Part shown: positions 11,091 through 20,672 of the stretch, one piece after another
How positions within the stretch are numbered: the stretch's first letter is position 1
Layout of the letters: each line of letters opens with the position of its first letter
Assembly: GCA_946406115.1 (NCBI GenBank)
Contig: OX291554.1
Span: 14,085,092-14,149,091, forward strand
Direction: 5' to 3'
DNA: 64,000 bases
Origin: Apoda limacodes
Taxonomy: Eukaryota; Arthropoda; Insecta; Lepidoptera; Limacodidae
The notes under the pieces: model-generated
The model's database searches: none
What the model was told of the DNA's origin: nothing
Seen by the model: only the letters and a program-made list of their open reading frames with translations
Position numbers and translations under genes: made by a program

Positions 11091-14000
11091 ATGGATTGCA
11101 CAACCGCGCGCGAAAAACCCCGGTCCGTCTCCATAGGCTATTTTAACGCCAACGGTCTCCGCAACCAAAGAGAGGAATTATCGCAATTCCTCTCGTCCCA
11201 AAAACCGGACGTCTTCCTCATCCAGGAAACGTTCCTAAAGCCCGCTGTCCGTACCCCTTCGATCGCGAACTATCGCACCGTCCGTAATGATAGAACTGCC
11301 TCCAATCTCGGAGGCACTCTCATCTATTACAGGCGCTCCCTGCATTGCTCCCCTATCGATCCTCCACCGCTTACGAATTTAGAAGCATCCGTCTGCCGCC
11401 TAGCGATGACCGGCCATCAGCCGATCATCATTGCATCGGTTTATCTCTCTCCCCTAAAAGACTTGCTCGAGAGCGACCTTCAGTCGCTCTTAAGTTTAGG
11501 CGACGCCGTCATTCTTGCCGGCGACCTAAATTGCAAGCATCGCCGCTGGAACTCTTCTGTAACTTCACAAAGAGGCAGACTCCTCGACGATTTAGTTGAC
11601 AGACTAAACTTTGACATCATCGCTCCCATGACGCCCACTTACTTTCCCCACAATACTCGGAATAACCCCGACGTACTCGACATAGCACTTCTAAAGAATG
11701 TAAGGCTAAGCTTTCGCTCTATAGAGGTGCTTGACGAACTTGACTCGGACCACCGCCCTGTCGTCCTCCGATTAGGTTTCCCTTCGGACTCTCCTCCCGA
11801 CACTAGAACCGTGACGGACTGGGATAAATTTGGGCAATTGCTCGAAAATCCCAGCTCGCCACATCTAGACCGCGTTCCCAACGTAATCTCTTCCGCGAGC
11901 GATCTTAACGTAGCTATCGACTCACTCACTGGCCACCTGACCGCCACCGTTGGCGAGTGCTCACGACAGGTGCCGGTTGGTGATTATCACCACCTAATCC
12001 TGCCTCAGCACATCAGGTCGCTAATGATTGAGCGTAACGCGGCCCGCCGCGCTCGCGATCGCGCTCCCACTATCGATAATAAAGCTCGCTTCAACGACTT
12101 ACACCGCCGTGTAAGAACCGCTGTAGCTGAGCTTCGCGCCCAACGTTTCGGTGATCTTATGGAGAACATTTCTCCTTCTCACCAAGCTTATTGGCACTTA
12201 GACAGAGCTCTAAAATCCGAAACCGCAAACTCTCTCCCTCCGTTATCTCGTCCCAACAACGTTCCCGCGTTCAACGACGACGAAAAAGCGGATTGCCTAG
12301 CGTCTAGCCTCCAAGCCCAATGTGCCTTAAGCACACAGCCCTTCGATCCCGACCACGTGCGCGAGGTAGACGGCGAAGTGGAGCGCAGAACTTCTCTGCC
12401 TCCACAAGACCCCCTGCCCCCTGTCACTGTCGACGAAGTCGTACAGGTCATCAAAGACCTACGCCCCCGTAAGTCCCCCGGTGCGGACGGTATCTCTAAC
12501 GATATCCTAAAGCGCCTCACTCTGCCCCTTGTCTGCCTCCTAGTAGCGATCTTTAACGCTGCTATGGAACATTGCATCTTTCCATCTCAATGGAAAGATG
12601 CAATTGTTATAAGCATCCATATGCCAGGTAAAGCTCGTACCGAGCCGTCCTCCTATCGCCCCATAAGTTTACTAAAGGCCCTTGGTAAACTCTATGAACG
12701 CCTCCTTCTCGCCCGCCTACGGAACGCTATAGTCTCCAGAGGCATTTTAATAGACGAGCAGTTCGGCTTCCGTGCCAAACACTCATGCGTCCATCAAGTC
12801 CTCCGCATAACGGAACATATTCTCACTGGCTTTCAGCCAGCGTTAGGTAAGACCCGTCACACGGGCGCTGTCTTCTTCGATGTAGCGAAAGCTTTCGACA
12901 AAGTCTGGCACAACGGTTTAATTTTTAAACTGTTCAACTTTCAGTTTCCAGATCGTCTCGTGCTCATCATACGAGACTATTTGTCGAATCGTAGCTTTCG
13001 CTACAAAGTCGAAGGCACTCTCTCTTCCCCCCGTCCCATAGAAGCAGGAGTCCCGCAAGGGTCCGTGCTCGCCCCCATCTTGTACCTTCTGTACACAAAC
13101 GATATCCCTAAAACGATAGGTACCAATCTAGCCCTCTTTGCGGACGATACTGCTCTCTATACCACAGATAGGCAAGTGAGTCGAATCACTGAGAGACTCC
13201 AACCCGCTATCACCGCCCTAGGCGAGTGGTTTCGGAAATGGAGAATCGAGGTGAATCCCGACAAAAGCTCTGCCGTCCTTTTTACCCTAGGCCGCCCTCC
13301 GCGGCCTTCTCCCCTTTCTCTTTTCGGTCGTGCCATTCCCTGGCAAAATAAGACCAAATATCTCGGTGTGACCATGGATAGTCGTTTGAACTTCCAAGCT
13401 CACACCAAAATAGTCAGAGACCGAGCCGCTTTTGTCCTCGGTCGTCTCTATCCCATGATAGGCAAGTATAGTAAGATGTCGCTTAGAAATAAGCTAAATT
13501 TTTACACAACTTGTATCCGCCCCATACTAGCTTATGCTAGCGTAGTCTTTGCGCTGTCCAAGCGCAATCTCCACAGACTCCAGACCCTCCAAAACCGCTT
13601 TCTCAGAGCGGCCTCTGGAGCCTCTTGGTACGTTCGCAATGCGGACCTACACAGAAATTTCGAACTTCCCACGATTCCCCAATACTTTAAAGACTTAGCA
13701 GTCCGCTTCTTCGAGCGTACGCAAAATCACCCGAACCGTTTAATTGTGCAATCCACAACGTATCGTCCCCCCGATCGACCCGGTAACGGTCGTAAAACTA
13801 TTGTTAGGCAGCCTCGGCACATACTAACGTCCCCAGATGACGATCTCGCTGTCCGGATAGCGAGATTAGTCTCTACGACCTCCCCGAATAGGGCCTCCCT
13901 CCAAACACGACGCCGACGTCCCCGGGTTCGTCGGTGCCCACAAGGATACACTAGGTATCAAAGAGTGCCGGGGCGCTTCTCGCCCCCACTCAATCGCAAT

Positions 14001-14111
14001 CGTACCCGCGTAACGGGGAACTCACCTTCGGGTTCGAGACTCACGCCGGTCGAAGGGACGCCCCCGAGAGCGACAACCCAAGCCGAGGCTTCCCCCGCGG
14101 GAAGCCCTTGA
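11091..14111 (+). CDS. Jockey ORF2, endonuclease/reverse transcriptase (1006 aa)
   Basis: This enzyme nicks genomic DNA and copies the element RNA onto it. Residues 1-235 form an APE-type endonuclease with YFNANG, QETFL, a GDLNCKHRRW block near 145 and SDHRPV near 220, all present. Residues about 450-780 form the reverse transcriptase. Motifs include SYRPISLL, FDVAKAFDKVWH (catalytic D597), AGVPQGSVLAP, FADD at 683-686 and KYLGVTMD near 755. A C-terminal basic region rich in RRRRPR follows. The start ATG lies seven bases after the ORF1 stop, typical of coupled reinitiation in this clade. No stop or frameshift interrupts it. An in-frame loss of six codons near 14022 relative to two sister copies falls in the variable tail. 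Potentially active. Confidence 0.95.
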   Translation: MDCTTAREKPRSVSIGYFNANGLRNQREELSQFLSSQKPDVFLIQETFLKPAVRTPSIANYRTVRNDRTASNLGGTLIYYRRSLHCSPIDPPPLTNLEASVCRLAMTGHQPIIIASVYLSPLKDLLESDLQSLLSLGDAVILAGDLNCKHRRWNSSVTSQRGRLLDDLVDRLNFDIIAPMTPTYFPHNTRNNPDVLDIALLKNVRLSFRSIEVLDELDSDHRPVVLRLGFPSDSPPDTRTVTDWDKFGQLLENPSSPHLDRVPNVISSASDLNVAIDSLTGHLTATVGECSRQVPVGDYHHLILPQHIRSLMIERNAARRARDRAPTIDNKARFNDLHRRVRTAVAELRAQRFGDLMENISPSHQAYWHLDRALKSETANSLPPLSRPNNVPAFNDDEKADCLASSLQAQCALSTQPFDPDHVREVDGEVERRTSLPPQDPLPPVTVDEVVQVIKDLRPRKSPGADGISNDILKRLTLPLVCLLVAIFNAAMEHCIFPSQWKDAIVISIHMPGKARTEPSSYRPISLLKALGKLYERLLLARLRNAIVSRGILIDEQFGFRAKHSCVHQVLRITEHILTGFQPALGKTRHTGAVFFDVAKAFDKVWHNGLIFKLFNFQFPDRLVLIIRDYLSNRSFRYKVEGTLSSPRPIEAGVPQGSVLAPILYLLYTNDIPKTIGTNLALFADDTALYTTDRQVSRITERLQPAITALGEWFRKWRIEVNPDKSSAVLFTLGRPPRPSPLSLFGRAIPWQNKTKYLGVTMDSRLNFQAHTKIVRDRAAFVLGRLYPMIGKYSKMSLRNKLNFYTTCIRPILAYASVVFALSKRNLHRLQTLQNRFLRAASGASWYVRNADLHRNFELPTIPQYFKDLAVRFFERTQNHPNRLIVQSTTYRPPDRPGNGRKTIVRQPRHILTSPDDDLAVRIARLVSTTSPNRASLQTRRRRPRVRRCPQGYTRYQRVPGRFSPPLNRNRTRVTGNSPSGSRLTPVEGTPPRATTQAEASPAGSP
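12571..12604 (+). other. Perfect 15-bp hairpin inside ORF2 coding sequence
   Basis: Arms 12571-12585 (attgcatctttccat) and 12590-12604 are exact reverse complements with a CTCA loop. It lies upstream of the fingers of the reverse transcriptase, within codons for an IFPSQWKDAI-like stretch. Confidence 0.9.
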
Positions 14112-14235
14112 GCGTTGGGCGCTATATGGGCTGAGGCTCCTTCAGAGTCTCGCCCCAAAAGCCCGGTGAAGCAGTAATGGCTGCAACACCCAACTGCATA
14201 GTCAGCTCAGAAAAAAAAAATAAAAAAAAAAAAAA
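14112..14235 (+). other. Jockey 3' UTR and poly(A) tail
   Basis: The sequence is shared with the other two copies (ends ...catagtcagctcag, then A-run). An 8-bp GC hairpin at 14087-14106 (ggcttccc / gggaagcc) spans the last ORF2 codons just before it. No AATAAA signal is present. Confidence 0.8.
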
Positions 14236-14244
14236 ATAGCATTT
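14236..14244 (+). repeat. Target-site duplication, right copy
   Basis: Repeat of 8432-8440. Confidence 0.9.
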
Positions 14245-14335
14245 TATTATTTTATCATGCGAGACCCAACTGATATTAAAAAAATCATTGTGCTGCAGAA
14301 TCGGGTTATTCGAGAAATTAACAAGTTGTCATTGT
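14245..14335 (+). pseudogene. Remnant of a non-LTR reverse transcriptase, right part
   Basis: One frame reads TDIKKIIVLQNRVIREI, matching the C-terminal (S/A)-T-x-I-x-x-(I/V)-x-LQ-(K/N)-(K/R)-A-(I/V)-R motif of LINE reverse transcriptases. Together with 8160-8431 it shows an older element split by the Jockey insertion. Confidence 0.6.
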
Positions 14336-14947
14336 AATTTACAATTTACAAATTTTAGAAAATTCATGTATTAACCTTACCTTCCCATTATAATATAAAT
14401 AATTTTTAATTTATATTTATCAGAACATTTTTTAAAGTCAACAGTTTTTTATAATCATAGACACAAACTTGCTCTGATCCACGCAACGCTTAAAAAAATA
14501 GATAAATCAGTCAAAGACAAATTTGTCTATTTGTACAACAAAATCCATGCAGAAGTATTTAAATTAAATTTAAAAATTTTGTAAAGCAATAACTTGTTCA
14601 AAACGTTAATAATACAGATAAAATATCCTTGATGATTGCATTTATATCTAGGACTAAATAAGTTGTTTTTAAGATTATTATTAGTTACTTTTATTAGTTA
14701 CTTTAAATTAAATTGTAACAATAATTGAGAAACATTAGAAAAAAGGGCTGCTGGAGAGTTGTTTTGCCGTTTCTTCTCGCCGGAATGCCATTTTGATTCC
14801 GAACGGTAATAACTTGTAACTCGTAGTTTACTGTATTGCTCTCAAATAAGATAATAGGTATGATATCCTTTTTGTAGAAAATATAGAATTAATTTATCTG
14901 GAATTCTTAAGAAAATTCAATCTTTTTTTTGGAAGTTGACCCGACAT
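14336..14947. other. Gene-free AT-rich stretch
   Basis: Mostly low-complexity. A less AT-rich block at 14745-14820 (gggctgctggagagttg) stands out and resembles a repeat I have met in lepidopteran sequence, unassigned. Confidence 0.45.
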
Positions 14948-15321
14948 TAAAGAGAATACGATTCGGAGCGCCTTTAAGCGTACTTCATACAAACGAATTT
15001 ATCAATTATTTATGAAAATTGCTGATCAAACACCACGAAATTTTGAAGACATGTTCTTTAAATATATATCTAGGTCTGCAGTGTGCCAGTTTTCTATTTA
15101 ATTTTATAGTTCAAAAGTTATATAGTATTCTAGATTTTCATACAAATGGTTTCAAAAAGATTTTTAGTTAATAAAAACATTTTACAATCACAGACATAGG
15201 TATCCGGCTTGGGATTATGACTAAGAAATGTCACAGTGATTGATCAGTAAATATCAAAAACAAATGAGAAATTCGTTTGTATGAAGCCCGCTGCGAGGCG
15301 CCGCGAATTGTATCCTCTTAA
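14948..15321. mobile_element. TTAA-flanked MITE, piggyBac-like
   Basis: The element is bounded by TTAA at 14948-14951 and 15318-15321. Terminal inverted repeats are about 50 bases: left gagaatacgattcgg...cttcatacaaacgaattt, right its imperfect reverse complement (about 40 of 50 match, with the inner 18 bases exact). Between them is about 265 bases of AT-rich sequence without coding potential. TTAA duplication is the hallmark of piggyBac-type transposition. The outermost bases do not show a canonical CCC end, so the superfamily is an inference from the target site. Confidence 0.75.
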
Positions 15322-15339
15322 GGTAGTTCCGTTATGCAA

Positions 15340-15545
15340 AACGGTATTGAAGGGCTCCAGTTACGTAAAAACTGGGGTTCTGGTGGCTCCCAGAAACTTC
15401 GCTGTAATATCAGCTTCATTTAGTACTTTGTTGTACTTGAGTTGCTGAAGAGCTATACTAATTTCGCTTACGTCAATATCCGGAATGTCCTCAGTGTAAT
15501 GGCGGGCTAAGTGTGCGCAACTATCGCTGCGGGCTTGGGCGCTTG
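15340..15545 (-). pseudogene. RTE-clade fragment, region just before the reverse transcriptase fingers
   Basis: On the minus strand one frame reads HYTEDIPDIDVSEIS, ALQQLKYNK, then ITAKFLGATRTPVF. This corresponds to the E-I-x-x-AL-x-x-LK-x-NKAPG...LL-x-AGG-TPV segment of RTE polyproteins. It begins about 20 bases beyond the TTAA MITE. Confidence 0.7.
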
Positions 15546-15639
15546 AGATTTGTTTAATGTTTGTGGTACTTTAATGTCACAAACATTTAATGTAACAAAA
15601 TATTATGTATCTTATGTTCCTTGATTTAGGTGATAAAAT

Positions 15640-15910
15640 AACACTATACCACATTTTAGTAATACAGCTTTTTACAAAATATTTTACCCGATAAAAAAAC
15701 ACCAAACAAAACCAATAACGAAGATCAAAAGAAACGTAACACAAGAAAATGTAAGGAAAAAATCGTAAGCTCATTGATTTTCTCATAAAATAGGATTACT
15801 CTTTGACATTTAATGGATTTCTTCAGTAAAAAGCTTCTAAAATTTGTCCTTTAATACCTTTATTCATCATTGGTGACCACGAGATGATGAGATGGAATGA
15901 GAATAAACCT
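15640..15910. repeat. Dispersed repeat family, copy 1
   Basis: Ordered blocks acaagaaaatgtaag, tcattgatttt, tttgacatttaa.ggatttctt and cattggtgacca recur at 25660-25870 and 54840-55050. A partial copy occurs at 30535-30600. Class unknown. Confidence 0.6.
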
Positions 15911-16069
15911 AAAGGATTTACTCCTTACTGGAAATGTTGCTTAATATTAAACAAATATTAAATGTAGATAACATATGTTTTTATTTTAATAATTAATTAA
16001 TTAATAGGCAATATGACATAAATTAACGTAAACGAAATACTTTTTCCTTTAATTTCATAGATTTATAAA

Positions 16070-16160
16070 TATAAACATAAATATATTTTTGGACATTGCA
16101 CACAGCGCCTCCTGGTCCCAAACTAAACAAAACTTGTGCTATGGATACCAGACAACTGAT
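16070..16160 (-). mobile_element. SINE 3' fragment
   Basis: Same tail as the SINE at 6940-7172 (ggacattgcacacagcgcc... gataccagacaactgatac). The tRNA-like head is absent; a (TA)n tract follows at 16172-16193. Confidence 0.65.
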
Positions 16161-16199
16161 ACAAATACATATATATGTATATATATATATATACATAAA

Positions 16200-16499
16200 A
16201 CTCCTACTATCCTATCGTACTTACAAATATTATAAATGTGAAAGTATGTCTGGATGGATGTTTGATTGATACTCAATTACGCTTTAACCACAGGACGGAT
16301 CGGGATACAACTTGGCACACATAAAGGTCAGGTCTTGGAATTTCATCCCAAGAAATTTAAAAGTTTCCACGGGAATAACTATAACTGAGGTTAAACAAAA
16401 AATAGCTACAGCTATAGCAAAGTTTATTAGTATAATTGAGTAGTTCTAGGCCGATAACCAAATTTAGGATAAGCGGAGCCGCTGGCAAAATCTAGCTAT
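16200..16499 (+). repeat. Helitron-like dispersed repeat
   Basis: It starts near aaatattataaatgtgaaag and runs through a gctttaaccacaggacgg block, a fixed ccacgggaataactata block and agctacagctatag. It ends at gcggagccgctggcaaaa then tctagct. The inverted relatives are 32250-32567 and 52290-52725. The 5' and 3' signatures match a non-autonomous Helitron-like family common in Lepidoptera, as I remember it. No Rep/helicase is encoded. Confidence 0.6.
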
Positions 16500-16857
16500 A
16501 CATAAAACACCCAGTTCCAAGACAAACTAAATTCGTCACATTAGCTAGTTTCTTGTTAATGTTGAAGCCAAAAATGCGCTTATACGACAAAAATGATTTT
16601 TTTTAAATCAAACATCTGATTATTGTATTAAGATTTTAATTAGTTTGCCTAAAAGATTATTTAAAAGATAAAAGATATTGAGATGATGCACATAGTTTGG
16701 TATGTTGAGTATGACGAAGAGGCACTGACAAGTTTATTTGAGACAATAGATAAGAATTGTCTTAACGGCCGCAGAATATCATTTGGTTTAGCAAGGTCCT
16801 TCGGTCATTTAAAGATAACAATTTATCATGAAGGCATTTTTCTTTGTAAGTACGATG

Positions 16858-17300
16858 TTAAATCTTACTTTTAAAGTCTAGATGAGAAAGAATTTTTTTT
16901 CTTATGTTTTCAACTTTGTCTTTATACAGTTGATAATGAGGAGACCAGATACTACTACCATATTCTAATATGCTCCGTACATACGAAAAATATAGAAGTT
17001 TTATACAAGTAATGTTACGAAACAATGAGCAAGAACGTAGGACGAAGCCTAAACTTTTATATGATTTATTGGTTATGTGAAGGATATGGTCATTAAATGT
17101 AAGTTTTTTTGTCAAGGAGGATACCCAAGTCCTTCGTCCAACGTCAGTTCTATTAATTGGTGAATCACCAATTTTATATGTAAAACATATCAGTTTATTT
17201 TTTCGAGAAAATGTAAGAGACTGGCATTTATTTTAATAAATATAAAGTATTCGGATAGCCTATTTAAATCATGTTGTAAGTTATAGCAATCCTCGATATT
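16858..17300 (-). pseudogene. Decayed non-LTR reverse transcriptase, C-terminal part
   Basis: The open part (17115 to 16858) reads LTFNDHI, NKSYKSLGFVLRSC, YVRSILEYGSSIWSPHY and KVENIRKKILSHL. This is the post-palm region of a LINE reverse transcriptase: H-I-x-x-I-x-x-KA-x-x-x-LGF, then SY-VR-x-x-LEY-x-x-x-W-x-P. Upstream (to about 17300) frame-shifted pieces read NLQHDLNRLSEY and YKIGDSPINRTDVG. It belongs to a family different from the CR1-like and Jockey copies here. Frameshifts make it non-functional. Confidence 0.75.
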
Positions 17301-17519
17301 TTTTATCTTGAGAAAACCGTAACCCGCAGCCGAAACGTCACAGATTCATATATAGCTATTCTAGCATCATTTTTCGATAATGAAATTGCACCTACAAAAT
17401 AAACAGTAAACATGTTTTTTACTGAAAGTTATTATACTTAACAAGATCTATGTCGATCATGAAAAACTACCGCATTTGTCGTTTCTAACAGATTTCTAAC
17501 TTTTGCTCGGAGTAGACAC

Positions 17520-19258
17520 GGTGTGGTGGTACGGCGGTCATGGAGACCTGATGAAACGGCTGACCGCTAGCCGTTGGCAAGTTGAACGGATTTTGAACCC
17601 GAGGGTTACTCCGTCCTGGAAGACTGAACCGTTAACATGTGTAAGGTCTCTGAAGTAGTAGTCGTGCCGGAGAAGGAGACCGGAGTGGACGTGGCTACTA
17701 CAACAGAGGGAGATCAGGGGCCCTTCTACCTGCTATGCCAGCAACCGTATTATCTGTGCCAAGCTTGGACAGTTCTAGTACCGCCCCCTTTATCCTCTAA
17801 GCTGTCTCTGCAGTGAATCCCCATATCCTACTAACTACTTAAAAAAATCAAGAAATAAAAGGAAAAGAGTTTTTTCAGCGGCTACTCCATCCATATCCTG
17901 CCCAGCCGATACATCATACCTACATTACCTCGGCTACAAACTCTAGCACAATTCTGTGAGTCGTGCCGTTGTATGTACGTCGTCCGGAAAGCAATCTGCT
18001 GTCGCCGCCTTTATAGCCTTGAAGACAGTGACCTATCGATATTACGGGTGCGCGTAGATCACAACGGCCACACTCGTATCTATGCGTGTTATGACAGGTC
18101 TCATAGCGGTGACAAGGACTTAGCTAGACGCACCTGAGTGTGTAAACTGACAAAGTTCTGGAGGAAAATATCCTACAGCAGAACTAGCTATTTTGCGATG
18201 CTTTATCGCACATCAGCGTGAGTGGCTTAGTTCTCGAACCAATAACTACGCAGGAATATTTGCTCATGAATTTGCTCTGACCTATGGATTCTCTCAGCTG
18301 GTACTTTCACCAACGAGAATACCAAATATAGAGGACAATACGAGCTCCTTACTGCATCTTCTGCTGACTACACGTCCCGACAGATATTCCATCTCATTAG
18401 ATGCGCCTCTGGGCTCCTCAGACCACCGTCTCATTTGGACTCATGTGTCAAGCACACGACCCGATCCATCTGGGCCTACTAGTTGGTGTCGTGTGTGGCA
18501 TTATAGGTCGGCAGACTGGGTTGAATTGCGTGAACTTTACGCATGTATGATACGTAAAGTTAGAAGATCCTGAAATTTGCGCAGCCGTTGTCACTGAGAC
18601 TCACTGAGGTTGAGTAAAAAGCTACTGCCAGAGCTAAATTTCAAAAATGGATACGGGCGACTAGCGAGCCATCCCTCTTGGAGTCGTGCTTTCTGGACGC
18701 TTGCTAAAGCTGCCGAACTTTTGCCAGTCGTCGTTACTACCACTGCAAATAACCAATGGTGGCTTGGCCCATAGTGCTAAAGAGAAAGCCGATCTACTGG
18801 CCTTGTGCCTAAAAAGGGCGATTGATCAGATCCATCGAATTTCAGGCCAACCCCTCTCCTCTCCAAGATGATGGACCGTGTGATCAACACACAGCTTCTA
18901 AGATACCTAGAAAAACACGATGTGGTCAATATAGCTTTTACAAGCCCTTTCTTGGCTTACCCAACCTCGCATGCTGTTTCGAATCTTTAAGTCTGAAGAG
19001 AAACTGTGTGTCTTCTATTGCTTGTATAATGGGAAGTGTTGTAAGAAATTGTTCGAAATTATGAACATGGCTAATTTCTACCATCGCACCGCTCGCCATC
19101 GGCAGGTAATACATCCTCATATCTTAGAACCTAAATGATCACGTACAGTGCGGTTTTAGAAAAACCTCGTTCCACGAACGCTTAGATTGTGGTACCCCTA
19201 GTGATGCAAGCGTCCATAGGCCGACCGTAAGCTTGTTTGCCATCTTAGTGGTATAAAC
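17520..19258 (+). mobile_element. Internally deleted CR1-like copy
   Basis: Same family as 1-1860 and in the same orientation. The order is a 5' GC-richer leader region (17520-17810), endonuclease pieces (17960-18575), linker (18590-18793), reverse transcriptase pieces and a 3' tail. Aligned by eye to copy 1, about 280 bases are lost after position 121 of copy 1 (junction near 18795). Most of the reverse transcriptase (copy 1 about 560 to 1435) is lost at a junction near 18945-18985, including the YADD region. A further gap precedes the 3' tail at about 19190. It cannot encode an active enzyme. Confidence 0.85.
17960..18573 (+). pseudogene. Endonuclease domain fragment of CR1-like element
   Basis: Frames carry ICCRRLYSLEDSDLSIL, RVDHNGHTRIYAC and RSHSGDKDLAR. 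After frameshifts there is an open stretch (18193-18573) with REWLSSRTNNYAG, TRIPN, LLTTRPD and SSDHRLIW. These are the later motifs of an APE-type endonuclease, including the SDH catalytic histidine motif. The GDFNAHH block just before it is spoiled. Confidence 0.75.
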
Positions 19259-19955
19259 AATCAATTTGATCTTAACACTGATAAGCTATTGTCTTTTTTC
19301 CAAAATACTATCGAACTTTTATATAAACGCATTCGAAGTTATTGCTGTATCACTCGTGATAAAAAAGAAAATAGGTTTATCGATGGTTACCGCCACAAAG
19401 GTCGCAAAAGCCAGGATGCAACTGTTAAAAACAAACAATATTTTTTTTAGTTTCTGCTCAGTAACTATTGAATTGTTGAATTTAAAGCTCTAAATCCATA
19501 CTTTATTACTCAATGTTTTTATTTTTAATAATAAACCATTTATATAACACTATTTTAATATTAAATCATAAATATTATTTTATAACATAGAGATCTCTCG
19601 CTTTTGCGGCTTTTGGGATTTTTGCGGCTTACGGTTACGACTCTAAGCAATAACAAACAAACAGATTTTCACAATTATAATATTAGTTAGGATTAAGATG
19701 CATGAATGTCGTAAAATGTATTAAATACAAGATATCAATTTAAGGTTATACCTAACTCTTGTCAATGTCCAATATTTTATTTGTTGCGTATGAATTTTAT
19801 TTAAGACTCAAAAAACGTTTGTAATTAAATAGGAAATGCTAGTTTGAGAGCTTTGCTCTCAAGAGTCCACTACGTTTGCTAATGAGAGTCTCTGTCGTTA
19901 AATAAATTGAATAAAGACGTCTTGTGATCTTCTTCTAAAGTTGAATTTCTCTACT
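19259..19955. other. Gene-free AT-rich stretch
   Basis: Low-complexity; no repeat recognised. Confidence 0.45.
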
Positions 19956-20345
19956 GTGACGAGCAATTAACTAAATTAAAAGACTGTTCGTGCACTTACC
20001 CACATATTTTCTTTAAAACCCTAAATAAATCCTGTTTCCCTCTGACCTCTATCCTTAATATTAAATAGGATTAGTGTTAATTGTTATAATACTGTGTGAA
20101 ATTTTCTATTAAGGAGCAAATACCTAAAATAGACTGTGCACTTGCCTACGCATTATTTTACAACTTTAAATAAGTCCCTTTTTCCTTTAACCTATATCTT
20201 TAATTTTAAATATAATTGTTATACTTAATACAGTGTGGAATATATAAGTGACGAGCAATAAAATAAAATAAAAGACTGTTAGTGCACTTACCTAAGTATT
20301 CTTTTAAAACTCTTAATAACTACCTACTTATTAGTAGTTGTTACG
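19956..20345 (+). repeat. Tandem repeat, 146-bp period, about 2.6 units
   Basis: The word tgcactt followed by rcctacgyatt-type sequence occurs at 19991, 20137 and 20283, each 146 bases apart. The word gtgacgagcaa at 19956 and 20248 is two periods apart. Units are diverged by substitutions and small indels, and all are strongly AT-rich. Confidence 0.75.
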
Positions 20346-20349
20346 CAAT

Positions 20350-20405
20350 GCTAATCCATACTAATATTATAAATGCGAAAGTAACTCTGTCTCTAAAGTA
20401 ATAAT
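20350..20405 (+). repeat. Helitron-like repeat, 5' end only
   Basis: atactaatattataaatgcg followed by aaagtaactctgtct, the same start as at 20828. Confidence 0.5.
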
Positions 20406-20672
20406 AAAAACCGGCCAAGTGTGAGATGAGTCCGAGGCATTTCACCATTTTAAATTAACATTACAGTGCCATCTGCCTATCATTAAGCGCAACAGTAACA
20501 CATTTATTTGTTTGAAATGATTTCAAAGTTTAAAAGTAACGTCTGACTTGGTCAGTTAGTAGATAGGTGACCGCTTAGCGGTACACTTTTTGTTTTTGTG
20601 TTTATGAATTACGTAAATGGTGGTCGGTACGCAACTCTCGTTACGCGAGTCCGACTCAAACTTAGCCGTTTT
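20406..20672. mobile_element. Non-autonomous element with ccggccaagtg ends
   Basis: The left end reads aaccggccaagtgtgag and then gagtccg. The right end is the imperfect reverse complement (gagtccgactcaaacttagc then cgttttt). The middle has no coding capacity. The terminal word is shared with the longer elements at 50188-50651 and 61769-62220. Confidence 0.65.

Larger units (their letters stand above)
8441..14235 (+). mobile_element. Full-length Jockey-clade non-LTR retrotransposon
   Basis: The 5.8-kb element is bounded by a 9-bp target-site duplication. It has a GC-richer composition than its surroundings, a 5' leader of about 790 bases, ORF1 (nucleic-acid-binding), ORF2 (endonuclease plus reverse transcriptase) seven bases downstream, a short 3' UTR and a poly(A) tract interrupted by one T. 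This is the Jockey-clade layout. Two 5'-truncated relatives lie at 2571-3051 and 57624-58625. Its full length, clean duplication and open ORF2 suggest a recent insertion. Relative to the other copies it lacks 18 bases near 14022. Confidence 0.95.
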
